Shown: one piece after another, positions 1-10,067 of the stretch
Layout of the letters: each line of letters begins with the position of its first letter
Position numbering within the stretch: the stretch's first letter is position 1
Origin: Phytomonospora endophytica
GTDB taxonomy: Bacteria > Actinomycetota > Actinomycetes > Mycobacteriales > Micromonosporaceae
Direction of reading: 5' to 3'
NCBI RefSeq assembly: GCF_014202425.1
Contig: NZ_JACHGT010000001.1
Coordinates: 719,838-783,837 of the forward strand
DNA length: 64,000 nt
Notes under the pieces: generated by a model
Database searches by the model: none
What the model saw: only the letters and a program-made list of their open reading frames with translations
Told to the model about the DNA's origin: nothing
Program-made: the position numbers and the translations under genes

Positions 1-1403
1 CGGTCGAGGTGACGGGCGTGACGCTCGCTTCGCGGGAGGTGCGTCCGGGCGACCTGTACGCGGCCCTGCCGGGCGCGCGGCGGCACGGCGCGGAGTTCAT
101 CGCCGACGCGGCCGCCTCGGGCGCGGTGGCCGTCCTGACCGACGCCAGGGGAGGCGCGGTCGCCGCCGAGCACGGCCTGCCCGCGCTCGTCGTCGACGAC
201 CCGCGCGGAGTCCTCGGGGGAGTGGCCGCCCGCGTCTACGGCGACCCGACCGCCCGCCTGCGGGTCCTCGGGATCACCGGCACCAACGGCAAGACCTCCA
301 CGGCCTACCTCATCGAGGCCGGCCTGCGGGCCGCCGGGCGAACGACCGGGATCATCGGCACCGTCGCCACCGTCATCGGCGGCGAGACCCTCACCAGCGT
401 GCGCACGACCCCCGAGGCCCCCGACCTCCAGGCCCTGTTCGCCTACGCCCTTGAGCAGGGCGTCACCGACGTGGTCATGGAGGTCTCCAGCCACGCCCTG
501 GCGCAGGGCCGCGCCGACGGGACCACCTTCGCCGTCGGCGGTTTCACCATGTTCGGCGTCGACCACCTCGACTTCCACGCCGACATGGAGGACTACTTCG
601 CCGCCAAGGCCAAGCTCTTCGACGGGCGCTGCCGCAGCGAGGTCGTCAACTTCGACGACCAGTCCGCGCGCCGCCTGATCAAAGCGGCGACCGTCACCTA
701 CTCCGTCCCCGACGGCACCGGCGAGTCCACCACGAACTGGACGGCCACCGAGGTCACCGGTGAGGGCTTCGACCAGCGCTTCACCGTCAACGGCCCCGGC
801 GGGTTCCGGCACGCCGGCTCGGTCCGCCTCCCCGGCCGCCACAACGTCTCCAACGCGCTGCTCGCCGTGGCGATGCTCGCCGAGGCGGGCGTCGACCCGG
901 CGACCGCCGTCGACGGTGTCGCGACCTGCCGCGGCATCCCCGGCCGGATGGAGCGCGTCGGCGACGGCCCGATCCTCGGCGTCGTCGACTACGCGCACAA
1001 GCCCGACGCGATCCACGCCGTCCTATGCGCCCTGCGGGCCATCACCCCGGGCAAGGTCATCGCCGTCATCGGCGCCGGAGGCGACCGTGACCAGGGCAAA
1101 CGCGTCCTGATGGGCAAGGCCGCCGCGCACGGCGCCGACCTGGTCATCGTCACCGACGACAATCCCCGCACCGAGGACCCGGCCGCGATCCGCCGGGGCG
1201 TGATCGAGGGCGTCGGCGACGACGGGCATCTGGAGATCGCCGACCGCGCCGAGGCCATCGCCGCCGCGGTCGCGCGGGCCGTGGACGGCGACACCGTCGC
1301 CGTTCTCGGCAAGGGCCACGAGCAGGGCCAGGAACTGGCCGACGCGGTGATCCCCTTCGACGACCGCGTCGTCCTCGCCGAGGCCCTGGGAGGAGCGCGA
1401 TGA
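1..1403 (+). CDS. murE: UDP-MurNAc-tripeptide synthetase MurE (5' end cut by window edge)
   Basis: Cytoplasmic Mur ligase that adds meso-diaminopimelate to UDP-MurNAc-L-Ala-D-Glu. The reading frame is open from base 3, and the V-E-V-T-G-V-T stretch at the edge is internal family sequence, so the true start lies upstream and about 40-60 residues are missing. The ATP-binding loop GTNGKT lies about 90 residues in. The DNPR motif near base 1158 is the family signature for meso-DAP rather than lysine, which fits an actinobacterial wall. The stop overlaps the murF ATG by 4 bases (ATGA). It is the first visible gene of the dcw cluster. Confidence 0.96.
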   Translation, partial: VEVTGVTLASREVRPGDLYAALPGARRHGAEFIADAAASGAVAVLTDARGGAVAAEHGLPALVVDDPRGVLGGVAARVYGDPTARLRVLGITGTNGKTSTAYLIEAGLRAAGRTTGIIGTVATVIGGETLTSVRTTPEAPDLQALFAYALEQGVTDVVMEVSSHALAQGRADGTTFAVGGFTMFGVDHLDFHADMEDYFAAKAKLFDGRCRSEVVNFDDQSARRLIKAATVTYSVPDGTGESTTNWTATEVTGEGFDQRFTVNGPGGFRHAGSVRLPGRHNVSNALLAVAMLAEAGVDPATAVDGVATCRGIPGRMERVGDGPILGVVDYAHKPDAIHAVLCALRAITPGKVIAVIGAGGDRDQGKRVLMGKAAAHGADLVIVTDDNPRTEDPAAIRRGVIEGVGDDGHLEIADRAEAIAAAVARAVDGDTVAVLGKGHEQGQELADAVIPFDDRVVLAEALGGAR

Positions 1404-2803
1404 TCAGTCTTTCCCTCACCGAGATCGCCGACGCCGTCGACGGCCGCCTGCACGGCGTGGCCGACCCGTCGGTCCTCGTCACCGGCTCGGTCGAGCACGA
1501 CTCCCGCAAGGTCGCCGAGGGCGGCCTCTTCGTGGCGATCGCCGGTGAACGCGCCGACGGCCACGACTTCGCCGCCGGGGCGATCGCCGACGGCGCCCGC
1601 GCCGTCCTCGGCACCCGCGCCGTCGACGGTGTGCCGACGATCCTCGTCGCCGACCCGCTCATCGCGCTGGGCAGGCTGGCGCGGGCCGTCGTCGACCGCC
1701 TCGACAAGCTCACCGTCGTCGCGATCACCGGCTCGCAGGGCAAGACCTCCACCAAGGACCTGATCGCGCAGATCTGCGCCCGGCTGGGCCCGACGGTGGC
1801 CAACCAGGGCAACCTCAACAACGAGCTCGGCTACCCGTACACGGTCCTGCGCGCCGACGAGTCGACCCGCTACCTGGTCGTGGAGTCCAGCGCCCGCGCG
1901 ATCGGCGACATCGCCTACCTCTCGCGCATCGCGCCCCCGCGCGTGGCCGTCGTCCTCAACGTCGGCATCGCGCACATGGGCACCTTCGGGTCCCTGGACA
2001 ACATCGCCGTCGCCAAGGGCGAACTCATCGAGGCCCTGCCCGCCGAGGGCCTGGCGATCCTCAACGCCGACGACCCGAAGGTGTCGGCGATGGCGCCCCG
2101 CACGAAGGCACGTGTCCGCACCGTCGGGCGTGCCGAGGGCGCCGGGCTGCGCGCCGCCGACGTGGTCCTCGACGCCGCCGGGCGCGCGAGCTTCGAGCTG
2201 CGCGGTCCCGAAGGCGCCGTGCCAGTCCGGCTGGCCCTCAGCGGAGCCCACATGGTCGGCAACGCCCTCTCGGCGGCCGCGGTGGCCCTCGAACTGGGCA
2301 TGCCCTTCGCCGAACTGCCCGAGGCCCTCGGTGCCCTGCGCATCGCCTCGGAACGGCGCATGGACGTCTTCGACCGCGCCGACGGCGTGACCGTCATCGA
2401 CGACAGCTACAACGCCAACCCCGACTCCATGGCCGCCGCGATCGGCGCCCTCGGCGCGATCGGGGAAGGCCGCCGCAAGCTCGCCGTGCTGGGCTACATG
2501 GCCGAACTGGCCGAAGGCGAGCTGGAGTGCCACCGCCGGGTCGGCGACCAGGCGGCCGACGCGGGCGTGTCCCTGCTGATCTCGGTGCAGGACATCGCCG
2601 CGCCGATCACCGACGCGGCCGCCGAACGGGGCGTGGAGGCCGTCAACGTGCCCGACCAGGAGACGGCGATCGACCGGCTCCTCGGCGCGCTGCGGCCCGG
2701 CGACGTCGTACTGGTCAAGGGTTCCAGATACCGTACGTGGATCGTCGCGGACGCCCTTCGCGACGCCGAGGTGGACGATCGGTCCAAGGCGGAGGTCGAG
2801 TGA
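1400..2803 (+). CDS. murF: UDP-MurNAc-tripeptide--D-Ala-D-Ala ligase MurF
   Basis: Cytoplasmic Mur ligase that completes the pentapeptide by adding D-Ala-D-Ala. The protein has 467 residues, normal for the family. It shows the three Mur ligase domains, with the P-loop GSQGKTS near residue 112, NLNNELGYP after it, and the C-terminal [12 protein letters not shown] segment typical of MurF. The ATG overlaps the murE stop, and its own stop overlaps the mraY GTG by 4 bases, so translation is probably coupled along the row. Confidence 0.97.
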   Translation: MISLSLTEIADAVDGRLHGVADPSVLVTGSVEHDSRKVAEGGLFVAIAGERADGHDFAAGAIADGARAVLGTRAVDGVPTILVADPLIALGRLARAVVDRLDKLTVVAITGSQGKTSTKDLIAQICARLGPTVANQGNLNNELGYPYTVLRADESTRYLVVESSARAIGDIAYLSRIAPPRVAVVLNVGIAHMGTFGSLDNIAVAKGELIEALPAEGLAILNADDPKVSAMAPRTKARVRTVGRAEGAGLRAADVVLDAAGRASFELRGPEGAVPVRLALSGAHMVGNALSAAAVALELGMPFAELPEALGALRIASERRMDVFDRADGVTVIDDSYNANPDSMAAAIGALGAIGEGRRKLAVLGYMAELAEGELECHRRVGDQAADAGVSLLISVQDIAAPITDAAAERGVEAVNVPDQETAIDRLLGALRPGDVVLVKGSRYRTWIVADALRDAEVDDRSKAEVE

Positions 2804-3900
2804 GGTCGGTAATCGTCGCCGCGTTCGTGGCGTTCGGGATATCGCTGTTCGGCACGCCGCTGGCGATCAGGGGTTTCACGCGTCTCAAGGCGGGCCAGCC
2901 GATCCGCACCGACGGCCCGGCCGCGCACCTGGCGAAGAAGGGCACGCCCACCATGGGCGGTGTCGTGTTCATCCTCGCCACGATCGTCGCCTACGTCGTC
3001 GGGCACCTGGTGCTCCTGACGATCCCCGAGGTCCCGGGCCGTCCCCGCGGTTACACGCTCACCGGCGTGGTCCTGCTCGGGCTGCTGTTCTTCATGGGCC
3101 TCGTCGGCTTCCTCGACGACTACCTCAAGGTCCGCCGTCGCAACTCCGGCGGCCTCAACAAACGCGGGAAGGTCCTCGGGCAGCTCATCGTCGGCGCCTT
3201 CTTCGGGTACCTCGCGCTGTACTTCCCCAGCGACTACAAGCCGTACACGACCGTCGGCAGCCAGTTCATGTCCTTCGTGCGGGACATGCCCTACCTGGAC
3301 TTCACGAAGATCGGCGCGGTCGTGCTGTTCGTCTTCGTCATCATCGCCACCTCCAACGGCGTGAACCTCACCGACGGTCTCGACGGCCTGGCCACCGGCG
3401 CCTCGATCATGGTGCTGACGGCCTACGCGGTGATCGCGTTCTGGCAGTACCGGCACTGGTGCGGCGAGCCCGCCACCGACCTCTACTGCTACGAGGTCCG
3501 CGACCCCCTGGAGATCGCGCTGATCGCCGGGGCCGCCGCCGGGGCCTGTTTCGGCTTCCTGTGGTGGAACGCCTCTCCGGCCCGGATCTTCATGGGCGAC
3601 ACCGGCGCGCTCGGCCTCGGCGGCCTCATCGGCGGCCTGGCGCTGACCACCAAGACGATCCTGCTGCTGCCGATCGTCGGGCTGCTCTTCGTCATCATCA
3701 CGATGTCGGTGATCATCCAGATCATCTCCTTCAAGACCACCGGGCGGCGGGTCTTCCGCATGGCACCGCTCCAGCACCATTTCGAGCTTGCCGGGTGGAG
3801 CGAGGTCAACATCGTGATCCGCTTCTGGATCATCGCCGGCATCGGCGTGGCGATCGGGCTGGGACTGTTCTACGCCGACTTCCTCAGGGTGGTGGGATGA
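2800..3900 (+). CDS. mraY: Phospho-MurNAc-pentapeptide translocase MraY
   Basis: Integral membrane enzyme that transfers phospho-MurNAc-pentapeptide to undecaprenyl phosphate, giving lipid I. I chose GTG at 2800 because it forms a GTGA overlap with the murF stop, lies after a GGAGG-type site at 2790, and gives 366 residues, the usual length. Visible signatures are GTPTMGG near the N-terminus, the aspartate motif FLDDYLK, the catalytic [11 protein letters not shown] segment and the C-terminal PLQHHFE histidine motif. About ten hydrophobic segments are present. The frame is open further upstream, but only as an artefact of high GC. Confidence 0.96.
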   Translation: MRSVIVAAFVAFGISLFGTPLAIRGFTRLKAGQPIRTDGPAAHLAKKGTPTMGGVVFILATIVAYVVGHLVLLTIPEVPGRPRGYTLTGVVLLGLLFFMGLVGFLDDYLKVRRRNSGGLNKRGKVLGQLIVGAFFGYLALYFPSDYKPYTTVGSQFMSFVRDMPYLDFTKIGAVVLFVFVIIATSNGVNLTDGLDGLATGASIMVLTAYAVIAFWQYRHWCGEPATDLYCYEVRDPLEIALIAGAAAGACFGFLWWNASPARIFMGDTGALGLGGLIGGLALTTKTILLLPIVGLLFVIITMSVIIQIISFKTTGRRVFRMAPLQHHFELAGWSEVNIVIRFWIIAGIGVAIGLGLFYADFLRVVG

Positions 3901-5246
3901 GCATGAAGGCTCTCGTCGCCGGCACCGGCATCGCCGGCACCGCCAGCGCGGAGGTCCTCCTCGCCCGCGGCGCCGAGGTCACCGTCTACGACCGCGTCGA
4001 CGGACCCGCCCTCGAAGCGCTCCGGGCGGCCGGTGCCCGCGTCGTCCACGGCGAGGAACCGCCCCTGGCGGTCCTCGACGAGGTCACCGACGTCGTGCTC
4101 TCACCCGGTTTCGCTCCGCACCACCCCCTCGCGGCGGCCGCCGTCGCCCGAGGCCTCGACGTGTACTGCGAGCCCGAACTCGCCTGGCGCATCCGCCCGG
4201 AGGGCGGGGCGCCGTGGCTGGCCCTGACCGGCACGAACGGCAAGACGACGGTGGTCACGATGCTCGCGGCGATCCTGTCGGCCGCCGGTCTCAACACCGC
4301 CGCTCTCGGCAACTTCGGCGTCCCGCTGGTGACCGCCGTCGACGCCGGGTACGACGTCCTCGCCGTCGAGCTGTCCAGCTTCCAGCTGTACTGGTCGCGG
4401 GACCTGGCACCCGAGGCCGGGGCGATCCTCAACCTCGCCGAGGACCACCTGGAGTGGCACGGCGACTTCACGTCCTACGCCGCCGCCAAGACCAACATCT
4501 GGCGCGCGGGGGCGTGCATCGGCAACCTCGACGACGAGCTCACCGCCGCCGCCCTCGGCGAGGCGAAGGGCCTGCACGTCGGCTTCACCCTCGGACACCC
4601 GCCGGCCGGTTCCTTCGGCGTCATCGACGACGTACTCGTCGACCACACCGGGCCCGAAGCCGTCGAGCTGTGCCGCACCTCCGACGTCCACGTCCCCGGG
4701 CGGCACAACATCGCCAACGCCCTCGCCGCGGCGACCCTCGCCCGGCTGCACGGCGTCAAACCCGCCGCCATCGCCGCGGGCCTGCGCGGTTACACGCCCG
4801 AGCCGCACCGGATCGCGCACATCGCGACCGTCGGCGGCGTCGACTACATCGACGACAGCAAGGCCACCAGCCCGCACGCCGCGAACGTCTCCCTGGAGGC
4901 CTACGAGCGGATCGTGTGGATCGCCGGCGGGCAGCTCAAGGGCGTCGACGTCAACGAACTGGTCGCCGCGCACGCCCACCGCCTCCACGGCGTCGTACTC
5001 CTGGGCGTCGACCGCGCCGAACTCGCCGCGGCCGTCGCGAAGCACGCGCCGGGCGTCCCGATCGTCGACATCGCGACGACCGCGCCCGAGGAGGCGATGA
5101 CCGAGGCGGTCACCGCCGCCGCCCGCATGGCCCACGACGGCGACACGGTCCTCCTCGCGCCGGTCGGGGCCTCGAAGGACATGTACCGGGGCTATCCGCA
5201 CCGGGGCATGGCCTTCGCCGAGGCGGTGGAGGTCTTGAGCCGATGA
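3897..5246 (+). CDS. murD: UDP-MurNAc-L-alanine--D-glutamate ligase MurD
   Basis: Cytoplasmic Mur ligase that adds D-glutamate to UDP-MurNAc-L-Ala. The ATG at 3897 overlaps the mraY stop (ATGA) and gives 449 residues. The N-terminal nucleotide-binding fold starts [15 protein letters not shown], the P-loop TGTNGKTT lies near residue 110, and [11 protein letters not shown] is the typical C-terminal-domain motif. A longer open frame upstream overlaps mraY and is not credible. The stop overlaps the next ATG by 4 bases. Confidence 0.96.
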   Translation: MSMKALVAGTGIAGTASAEVLLARGAEVTVYDRVDGPALEALRAAGARVVHGEEPPLAVLDEVTDVVLSPGFAPHHPLAAAAVARGLDVYCEPELAWRIRPEGGAPWLALTGTNGKTTVVTMLAAILSAAGLNTAALGNFGVPLVTAVDAGYDVLAVELSSFQLYWSRDLAPEAGAILNLAEDHLEWHGDFTSYAAAKTNIWRAGACIGNLDDELTAAALGEAKGLHVGFTLGHPPAGSFGVIDDVLVDHTGPEAVELCRTSDVHVPGRHNIANALAAATLARLHGVKPAAIAAGLRGYTPEPHRIAHIATVGGVDYIDDSKATSPHAANVSLEAYERIVWIAGGQLKGVDVNELVAAHAHRLHGVVLLGVDRAELAAAVAKHAPGVPIVDIATTAPEEAMTEAVTAAARMAHDGDTVLLAPVGASKDMYRGYPHRGMAFAEAVEVLSR

Positions 5247-6526
5247 GCGAACGGTCGCAGCCCCTCGCCGCCCTGCGCGGCCTGCTCGACCGCCCCCTCG
5301 CCTCGTATTACCTGCTGCTCTCCTCGGCGGGCCTGCTCGTGCTCATCGGCCTCGTCATGGTGTTCTCCGCGACGATGGTCGAGGCCTACGCCGAGGTCGG
5401 CAGCTCCTTCGCCGCGATCGCCAAGCAGGCGACCTGGGCCGTGGTCGGCGTCTTCGGCTTCTGGTTCGCGCAGCGCCTCCCGGTGCGCACCTACCGGGGC
5501 ATCGGCCGGCCGCTGCTGGTCGCCTCGGCGATCCTGCTCGCCGTCCTGGTCGTCTTCCCCTACATCAACGCCGGGCCGCTGCGCACCGAGGAACTGTGGA
5601 TCATCCTCGGCCCCGTCCAGGTCCAGCCCTCGGAGATGGCGAAGTTCGCGCTCCTGCTGTGGGGCGCCGACCTGCTCGTCCGCAAGGGCCCGAAGATCGC
5701 GCTGTGGCGCGAGCTGGCCGTCCCGCTGTTCCCGACCACCGCGATCATCCTGGTCCTGGTCGGTTTCCGCGACCTGGGCACCATGCTGATCATGCTGTGC
5801 ATGTTCATGGGCCTGCTGTGGACCGCGGGCGTGCGCCTGCGGCTGCTCGGCGGCATGCTCAGCGCCGGTTTCGTCGGCGCGATGGTCCTGGTCGTCCTCG
5901 CCAGCCACCGCATGGAGCGCTTCGTCTCCTTCCAGAACCCCGAGGACTACGCCGACGACTGGGGCTACCAGGCCATCCAGGGCTACTACGCCATCGCCGA
6001 CGGCGGCTGGTTCGGCGTCGGGCTCGGGGAGAGCAAGCAGAAGTGGGAGTGGCTGCCCAACGGTCACAACGACTTCATCTTCGCCCTCATCGCCGAGGAA
6101 CTGGGCCTCGTCGGCTGCGCGGTGATCCTGGCCCTGTTCGCCGTCCTCACCTACGCGGGACTGCGCATCGCCCGCCGCGTCAACGACCCCTTCCGCCGCC
6201 TCGTGGCCGCCGGAGCGACCTTCTGGCTCGCCGGGCAGGCCGTGATCAACATCGGCGGCGTCGTCGGGCTCATGCCCATCACCGGCGTCCCGCTCCCGCT
6301 GATCTCCGACGGGGGCAGCGCGCTGGTCGTCACACTCGTCCTGCTGGGCATGCTGGCGTCCTTCGCGCGCGCCGAACCGGAGGCCGCGGCCGCCCTGCGC
6401 GCCCGCAATCCGGGCAAGTGGGTGCGCGTACTCTGGGCACCTCTGCCGCCCCTGCAACGTGGCGGCGACCAGCGACCCGCCCGGCCCGGCAAGCCCACGA
6501 AGACCACCCGGAGCCGGACCAAGTAG
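5243..6526 (+). CDS. ftsW: Septal peptidoglycan glycosyltransferase FtsW (SEDS family)
   Basis: SEDS-family membrane protein that polymerises lipid II at the septum together with a class B penicillin-binding protein. The ATG at 5243 overlaps the murD stop and gives 427 residues with about ten hydrophobic segments. Typical motifs are LVMVFSATM in the first segment, GPVQVQPSEMAKF, QAIQGYYAIADGG, and the C-terminal GVPLPLISDGGSALV. The tail after the last segment is short and basic. Its place between murD and murG is the standard actinobacterial order. Confidence 0.95.
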   Translation: MSERSQPLAALRGLLDRPLASYYLLLSSAGLLVLIGLVMVFSATMVEAYAEVGSSFAAIAKQATWAVVGVFGFWFAQRLPVRTYRGIGRPLLVASAILLAVLVVFPYINAGPLRTEELWIILGPVQVQPSEMAKFALLLWGADLLVRKGPKIALWRELAVPLFPTTAIILVLVGFRDLGTMLIMLCMFMGLLWTAGVRLRLLGGMLSAGFVGAMVLVVLASHRMERFVSFQNPEDYADDWGYQAIQGYYAIADGGWFGVGLGESKQKWEWLPNGHNDFIFALIAEELGLVGCAVILALFAVLTYAGLRIARRVNDPFRRLVAAGATFWLAGQAVINIGGVVGLMPITGVPLPLISDGGSALVVTLVLLGMLASFARAEPEAAAALRARNPGKWVRVLWAPLPPLQRGGDQRPARPGKPTKTTRSRTK

Positions 6527-6582
6527 CCCCACCCCTCGCCGCGGCCCGCCGTGGCGCGAGACGACAGAAGGAGTGCATGCAG

Positions 6583-7695
6583 ATGACCCCGATCCGTTCC
6601 GTGGTGCTCGCGGGCGGAGGCACGGGAGGGCACATCTACCCTCTGCTCGCCTACGCCGACTGCCTCCGGCGGCACGACCCGAACATTCGGATCACCTGCA
6701 TCGGCACGCCCAAGGGCCTTGAGGCCGACATCATCCCCAAGCACGGTTACGACCTGCGGATGGTCCCCGCCCACCAGCTGCCGCGCAAGGTCAACATGGA
6801 TCTCGTGCTGACCCTGCCGCGCATGGCCAAGGCCCGCAAGGTCACGCGCGAGCTGCTCGACGAGGTCGCCGCCGACGTGGTCGTCGGCTTCGGCGGTTAC
6901 GTGTCGGTCCCGGCCTACATGGCCGCCAAGGCCCGCAAGACCCCCATGGTGATCTTCGAGTTCAACGACCCGCCGGGCTTCGCCAACAAGCTCGCCATGC
7001 GCTACAGCGACAACCTCGCCATCGGCTTCGAGCACCTGACCCGCACGGTCCCGACGCTCGCCGGCGGCACCGTCACCGGCGTCCCGCTCCGCCGCGACAT
7101 CTCCACCCTGGACCGGGCCGCGCAACGCGCCGCCGCCCGCCAGCACTTCGGGCTCGACCCGTACCGGCCGACGCTGTTCGTCTTCGGCGCCTCGCAGGGC
7201 GCGCGCTCGATCAACAACGCCGTCCTCGGCTCGGCCCGCGCGCTCACCGACGCCGGGATCCAGGTCCTGCACGTCATCGGCGCCCGCCGCGACGACCCGG
7301 TCGAGGTCCCCTCGGGCCTCGCCGCGCCCTACATCACCATGCCCTTCCTGTCCGAGATGCACCTCGGCTACGCCGCCGCCGACCTGGTCATGTGCCGGGG
7401 CGGGGCGATGACCTGCGCCGAGGTCGCCGCCGTCGGCCTCCCGGCCGCCTACGTGCCGCTGCCCTGGGGCAACAAGGAGCAGTACCGCAACGTCCGGCCC
7501 ATCGTCGACTCCGGCGGCGGCCTGCTCGTCGAGGACGGCGACCTCTCGCCCGACCTCGTCGTGCGCGACCTGATCCCGCTCCTGCTCGACCCGACCCGCC
7601 TGGCCCAGATGGGCGCCGCCGCGCGCGCCTTCGGCCGCACCAACGGCGACGAGTCGCTGCGGCAGTTCATGTACGAGGCGGTGGCCCGTGGCTGA
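6583..7695 (+). CDS. murG: Lipid II synthase MurG (UDP-GlcNAc transferase)
   Basis: Membrane-associated GT28 glycosyltransferase that adds GlcNAc to lipid I. The N-terminus VVLAGGGTGGHIYPLL is the family glycine-rich signature. The C-terminal domain has FGASQGARSINNAV and CRGGAMTCAE for UDP-GlcNAc binding. I chose ATG 6583 because AAGGAG at 6568-6573 is 9 bases away. An ATG at 6577 is only 3 bases from that site and would add just two residues. Length is 370. The 56-base gap after ftsW holds only the ribosome site. The stop lies 8 bases inside murC. Confidence 0.95.
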   Translation: MTPIRSVVLAGGGTGGHIYPLLAYADCLRRHDPNIRITCIGTPKGLEADIIPKHGYDLRMVPAHQLPRKVNMDLVLTLPRMAKARKVTRELLDEVAADVVVGFGGYVSVPAYMAAKARKTPMVIFEFNDPPGFANKLAMRYSDNLAIGFEHLTRTVPTLAGGTVTGVPLRRDISTLDRAAQRAAARQHFGLDPYRPTLFVFGASQGARSINNAVLGSARALTDAGIQVLHVIGARRDDPVEVPSGLAAPYITMPFLSEMHLGYAAADLVMCRGGAMTCAEVAAVGLPAAYVPLPWGNKEQYRNVRPIVDSGGGLLVEDGDLSPDLVVRDLIPLLLDPTRLAQMGAAARAFGRTNGDESLRQFMYEAVARG

Positions 7696-9142
7696 GACCT
7701 ACGAACGCAGGCCGATCGAGCCGATGCACTCGCCGACCGACGACGGCGTGACCGCCGAGGATCTCGGCCGCGTCCTGTTCATCGGGATCGGCGGCGTCGG
7801 CATGAGCGGCCTCGCCCGCCTCTACGCCACCCGCGGCCTGCCCGTCAGCGGCAGCGAGCTGCACGACTGGCCCTCGCTTCCCGAGCTGGCCGCGCTCGGT
7901 GCGACGGTCCACCGCGAGCACGTGCCGTCGAACCTGGACGGCGTCGACACGGTGGTCCGCTCCAGCGCGCACCCCGACTCGCACCTGGAGATCGCCGAGG
8001 CCCGCCGTCGCGGCATCCGCGTCTACCACCGCTCCGAGGCCCTCGCCGCCGCGATGACCGGCCGCCGCTCGGTGGTGATCGCCGGGACGCACGGCAAGAC
8101 CACGACCACGGCGATGACCACCGAGATCCTCGAAGGTTGCGGCCTCGACCCGTCCTATGTGAACGGCGGCGAGGCCTCCGTGTCGGGCAGCAGCGGGCGG
8201 CACGGCACGGGCGACGTGATGGTCATCGAGGCCGACGAGCACGACCGGACCTTCCTGCGCTACCGGCCGCACATCGCGATCATCACCAACATCGACGCCG
8301 ACCACCTGAACAACTACGGCGACATCGACAACCTCGAAGCCGGGTTCGCCGAGTTCGGCCGCGCCACCGACGCCGACGGCGTCGTGATCGTCTGCGCCGA
8401 CGACGAGCGCGCCCGACGTGTCGGGGAGACCCTGCGCGCCGAGGGCCGCGAGGTCGCGACCTACGGCACGGCCGCCGACGCCGACCTGCGCATCGACAAG
8501 GTCCACTCCACCAGCGACGGCGTCTCGTACCACGCGACCTACGGCGACGCCCAGCTCGGCGAGTTCTTCGTCCCCGTACCGGGCGCGCACCTCGGCCTCA
8601 ACAGCGCCGCCGCGGTCCTCGCCGCGCTGCGCCTCGGTCTCGAAGCCGACCGGATCCGGACAGCGCTGGCCGCGTTCAGCGGCGTCCGCCGCCGCTTCGA
8701 GCTGCGCGGCACCGTCGGCGGTGTGCGCGTCTATGACGAGTACGCCTATCACCCGACCGCGATGAAGGCCGCGCTGTCGACCCTGTCCGGCATTCGTGAA
8801 GGCGGGCGCCTGATCGTGGTGTTCCAGCCCTACCGGGCCTACCGGACCAGGGATCTGCGCGCCGAGATCGCCGAGGCCCTCGCCATCGCCGACCAGGCCG
8901 TCGTCATGGAGGTCTTCGGGCCCGGTGAGGACATCCCGGTCAGTGAGGGCGGGATCGCCCTGCACGCGGCCGTCGCGCTGCCCGAGGAGGACAAGGTCTT
9001 CGTCCCCGACTGGAACGACGTGCCCGGCGAGGTCGCCGCGCGCGCCCGTCCCGGCGACCTGGTGGTGACCATGGGGGCCCCACCGCTGTCGCTGATGCCG
9101 CCGGAGATCCTCGCGGCACTGGGCGGTCCGTCTACCACTTAG
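7688..9142 (+). CDS. murC: UDP-MurNAc--L-alanine ligase MurC
   Basis: Cytoplasmic ligase for the first amino acid of the stem peptide. GTG at 7688 overlaps murG by 8 bases and gives 484 residues, with an N-terminal extension of about 25 residues before the FIGIGGVGMSGLA nucleotide-binding loop. The P-loop GTHGKTTT is at residues 133-140. EADEHDRTF and YDEYAYHPTA are typical MurC motifs. The order murG-murC-ftsQ matches other actinobacteria. Confidence 0.96.
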   Translation: MAETYERRPIEPMHSPTDDGVTAEDLGRVLFIGIGGVGMSGLARLYATRGLPVSGSELHDWPSLPELAALGATVHREHVPSNLDGVDTVVRSSAHPDSHLEIAEARRRGIRVYHRSEALAAAMTGRRSVVIAGTHGKTTTTAMTTEILEGCGLDPSYVNGGEASVSGSSGRHGTGDVMVIEADEHDRTFLRYRPHIAIITNIDADHLNNYGDIDNLEAGFAEFGRATDADGVVIVCADDERARRVGETLRAEGREVATYGTAADADLRIDKVHSTSDGVSYHATYGDAQLGEFFVPVPGAHLGLNSAAAVLAALRLGLEADRIRTALAAFSGVRRRFELRGTVGGVRVYDEYAYHPTAMKAALSTLSGIREGGRLIVVFQPYRAYRTRDLRAEIAEALAIADQAVVMEVFGPGEDIPVSEGGIALHAAVALPEEDKVFVPDWNDVPGEVAARARPGDLVVTMGAPPLSLMPPEILAALGGPSTT

Positions 9143-9166
9143 GACACCGACACACAGGGGGCGCGC

Positions 9167-9883
9167 GTGCGCGACTGGCAATTGGTCAAACTGGCCCGGG
9201 CCACGAAACTCCCGCGCGTCAGCCGCGCGATGCGCTTCGGGATCCTGGCGGCGGTGATCCTCGCCGCCGCCGGAGCCTGGGTCCTCTATGGATCGAGCGC
9301 CTTCGCGGTCACCGAGGTGCTCGTCAAGGGCGCCACTTTCGTGGAGACCGCACAGATCCGGGAGGCCACCGAAGTAGCGAAGGGGACGGCTCTCGCGGCG
9401 GTCGACACCGACGAGGTCGCCGCGCGGGTGCGCGGTGTCGCGCCGGTCGCCGACGCGACCGTTTCGCGCGACTGGCCGCACACCCTTGTCGTGGAGATCA
9501 CGGAGCGCACCCCTTATCTCGCCGTTCCGGGTGATTCGGGAGTGGGTCTGGTGGACAGTTCCGGAGTGGCGTACCGCACGGTCGAGGAGATTCCGCCGGG
9601 AATCTGGCCGGTCGAACTGAAAACGCCGGGCCCACAGGATCCGGCCACGCTCGGTGTCCTGAGTGTTCTGTCCTCATTGAGCGATGACTTGCGAGCCGAA
9701 CTGGAGACCATCTCGGCACCCGCTCCGACCCGTATTGAGCTGCGGCTTCACGGCGGACGGACTATCTTCTGGGGAGACGCCACCGACTGCGCGGAGAAGT
9801 CGGCGGTGGCGACCGTCCTATTGGCACGGTCGGCCGATCATCTCGATGTCAGTGCCCCCGGGGTGCCGACAGTCCGCGATTAG
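9167..9883 (+). CDS. ftsQ: Cell division protein FtsQ (POTRA domain)
   Basis: Bitopic division protein that links cytoplasmic FtsZ-ring components to septal wall synthesis. The 238-residue protein has a basic cytoplasmic N-terminus, one hydrophobic segment at about residues 24-43 and an external POTRA-like domain (FAVTEVLVKGATFVETAQI), followed by the FtsQ/DivIB domain with RDWPHTLVVEITERTP. It starts at GTG 9167, 24 bases after murC. G+C is slightly lower from here to about 10 kb than in the mur genes. Confidence 0.92.
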   Translation: MRDWQLVKLARATKLPRVSRAMRFGILAAVILAAAGAWVLYGSSAFAVTEVLVKGATFVETAQIREATEVAKGTALAAVDTDEVAARVRGVAPVADATVSRDWPHTLVVEITERTPYLAVPGDSGVGLVDSSGVAYRTVEEIPPGIWPVELKTPGPQDPATLGVLSVLSSLSDDLRAELETISAPAPTRIELRLHGGRTIFWGDATDCAEKSAVATVLLARSADHLDVSAPGVPTVRD

Positions 9884-10067
9884 GGGAATATGTGCGAAGA
9901 TCGGCGACACGCCGGGGCGCATCCTTGGCTGCCGGGGATGAGCACCATACTTTGCGGACAGGCACGTATTGAACATGACCGCCCTATTGGGACCCACCAG
10001 GATCTAGAGCTTGCGAGTCGAGCCCACCTCTCACCATCGGGCCGGCCAGGGGAAGGGAAGGCATCCG
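9884..10067 (+). other. ftsQ-ftsZ intergenic leader
   Basis: This 184-base gap is the longest in the dcw cluster and is less GC-rich than its surroundings. It contains AT-rich patches such as TATTGAAC and CCTATTGGG around 9968-9990 and TCTAGAGCTTG near 10001. These would suit several ftsZ promoters, as known in other actinomycetes, but I see no pair of -35 and -10 boxes with convincing spacing. No gene is visible. Confidence 0.4.

Noticed and set aside
989-2533. Long open frame on the minus strand across murE and murF (similar ones occur over most core genes)
   Set aside because: Very high GC makes antisense frames open. The translation is low complexity, has no family motif, and lies opposite clear genes.
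5596-6582. N-terminal extension of the murG frame
   Set aside because: It runs in another frame of ftsW and has an Arg/Pro-rich nonsense sequence. The family start GGGTGGH follows ATG 6583.
10011-10067. GTG start for ftsZ
   Set aside because: The ATG at 10068 has the ribosome site and the conserved N-terminus [12 protein letters not shown].
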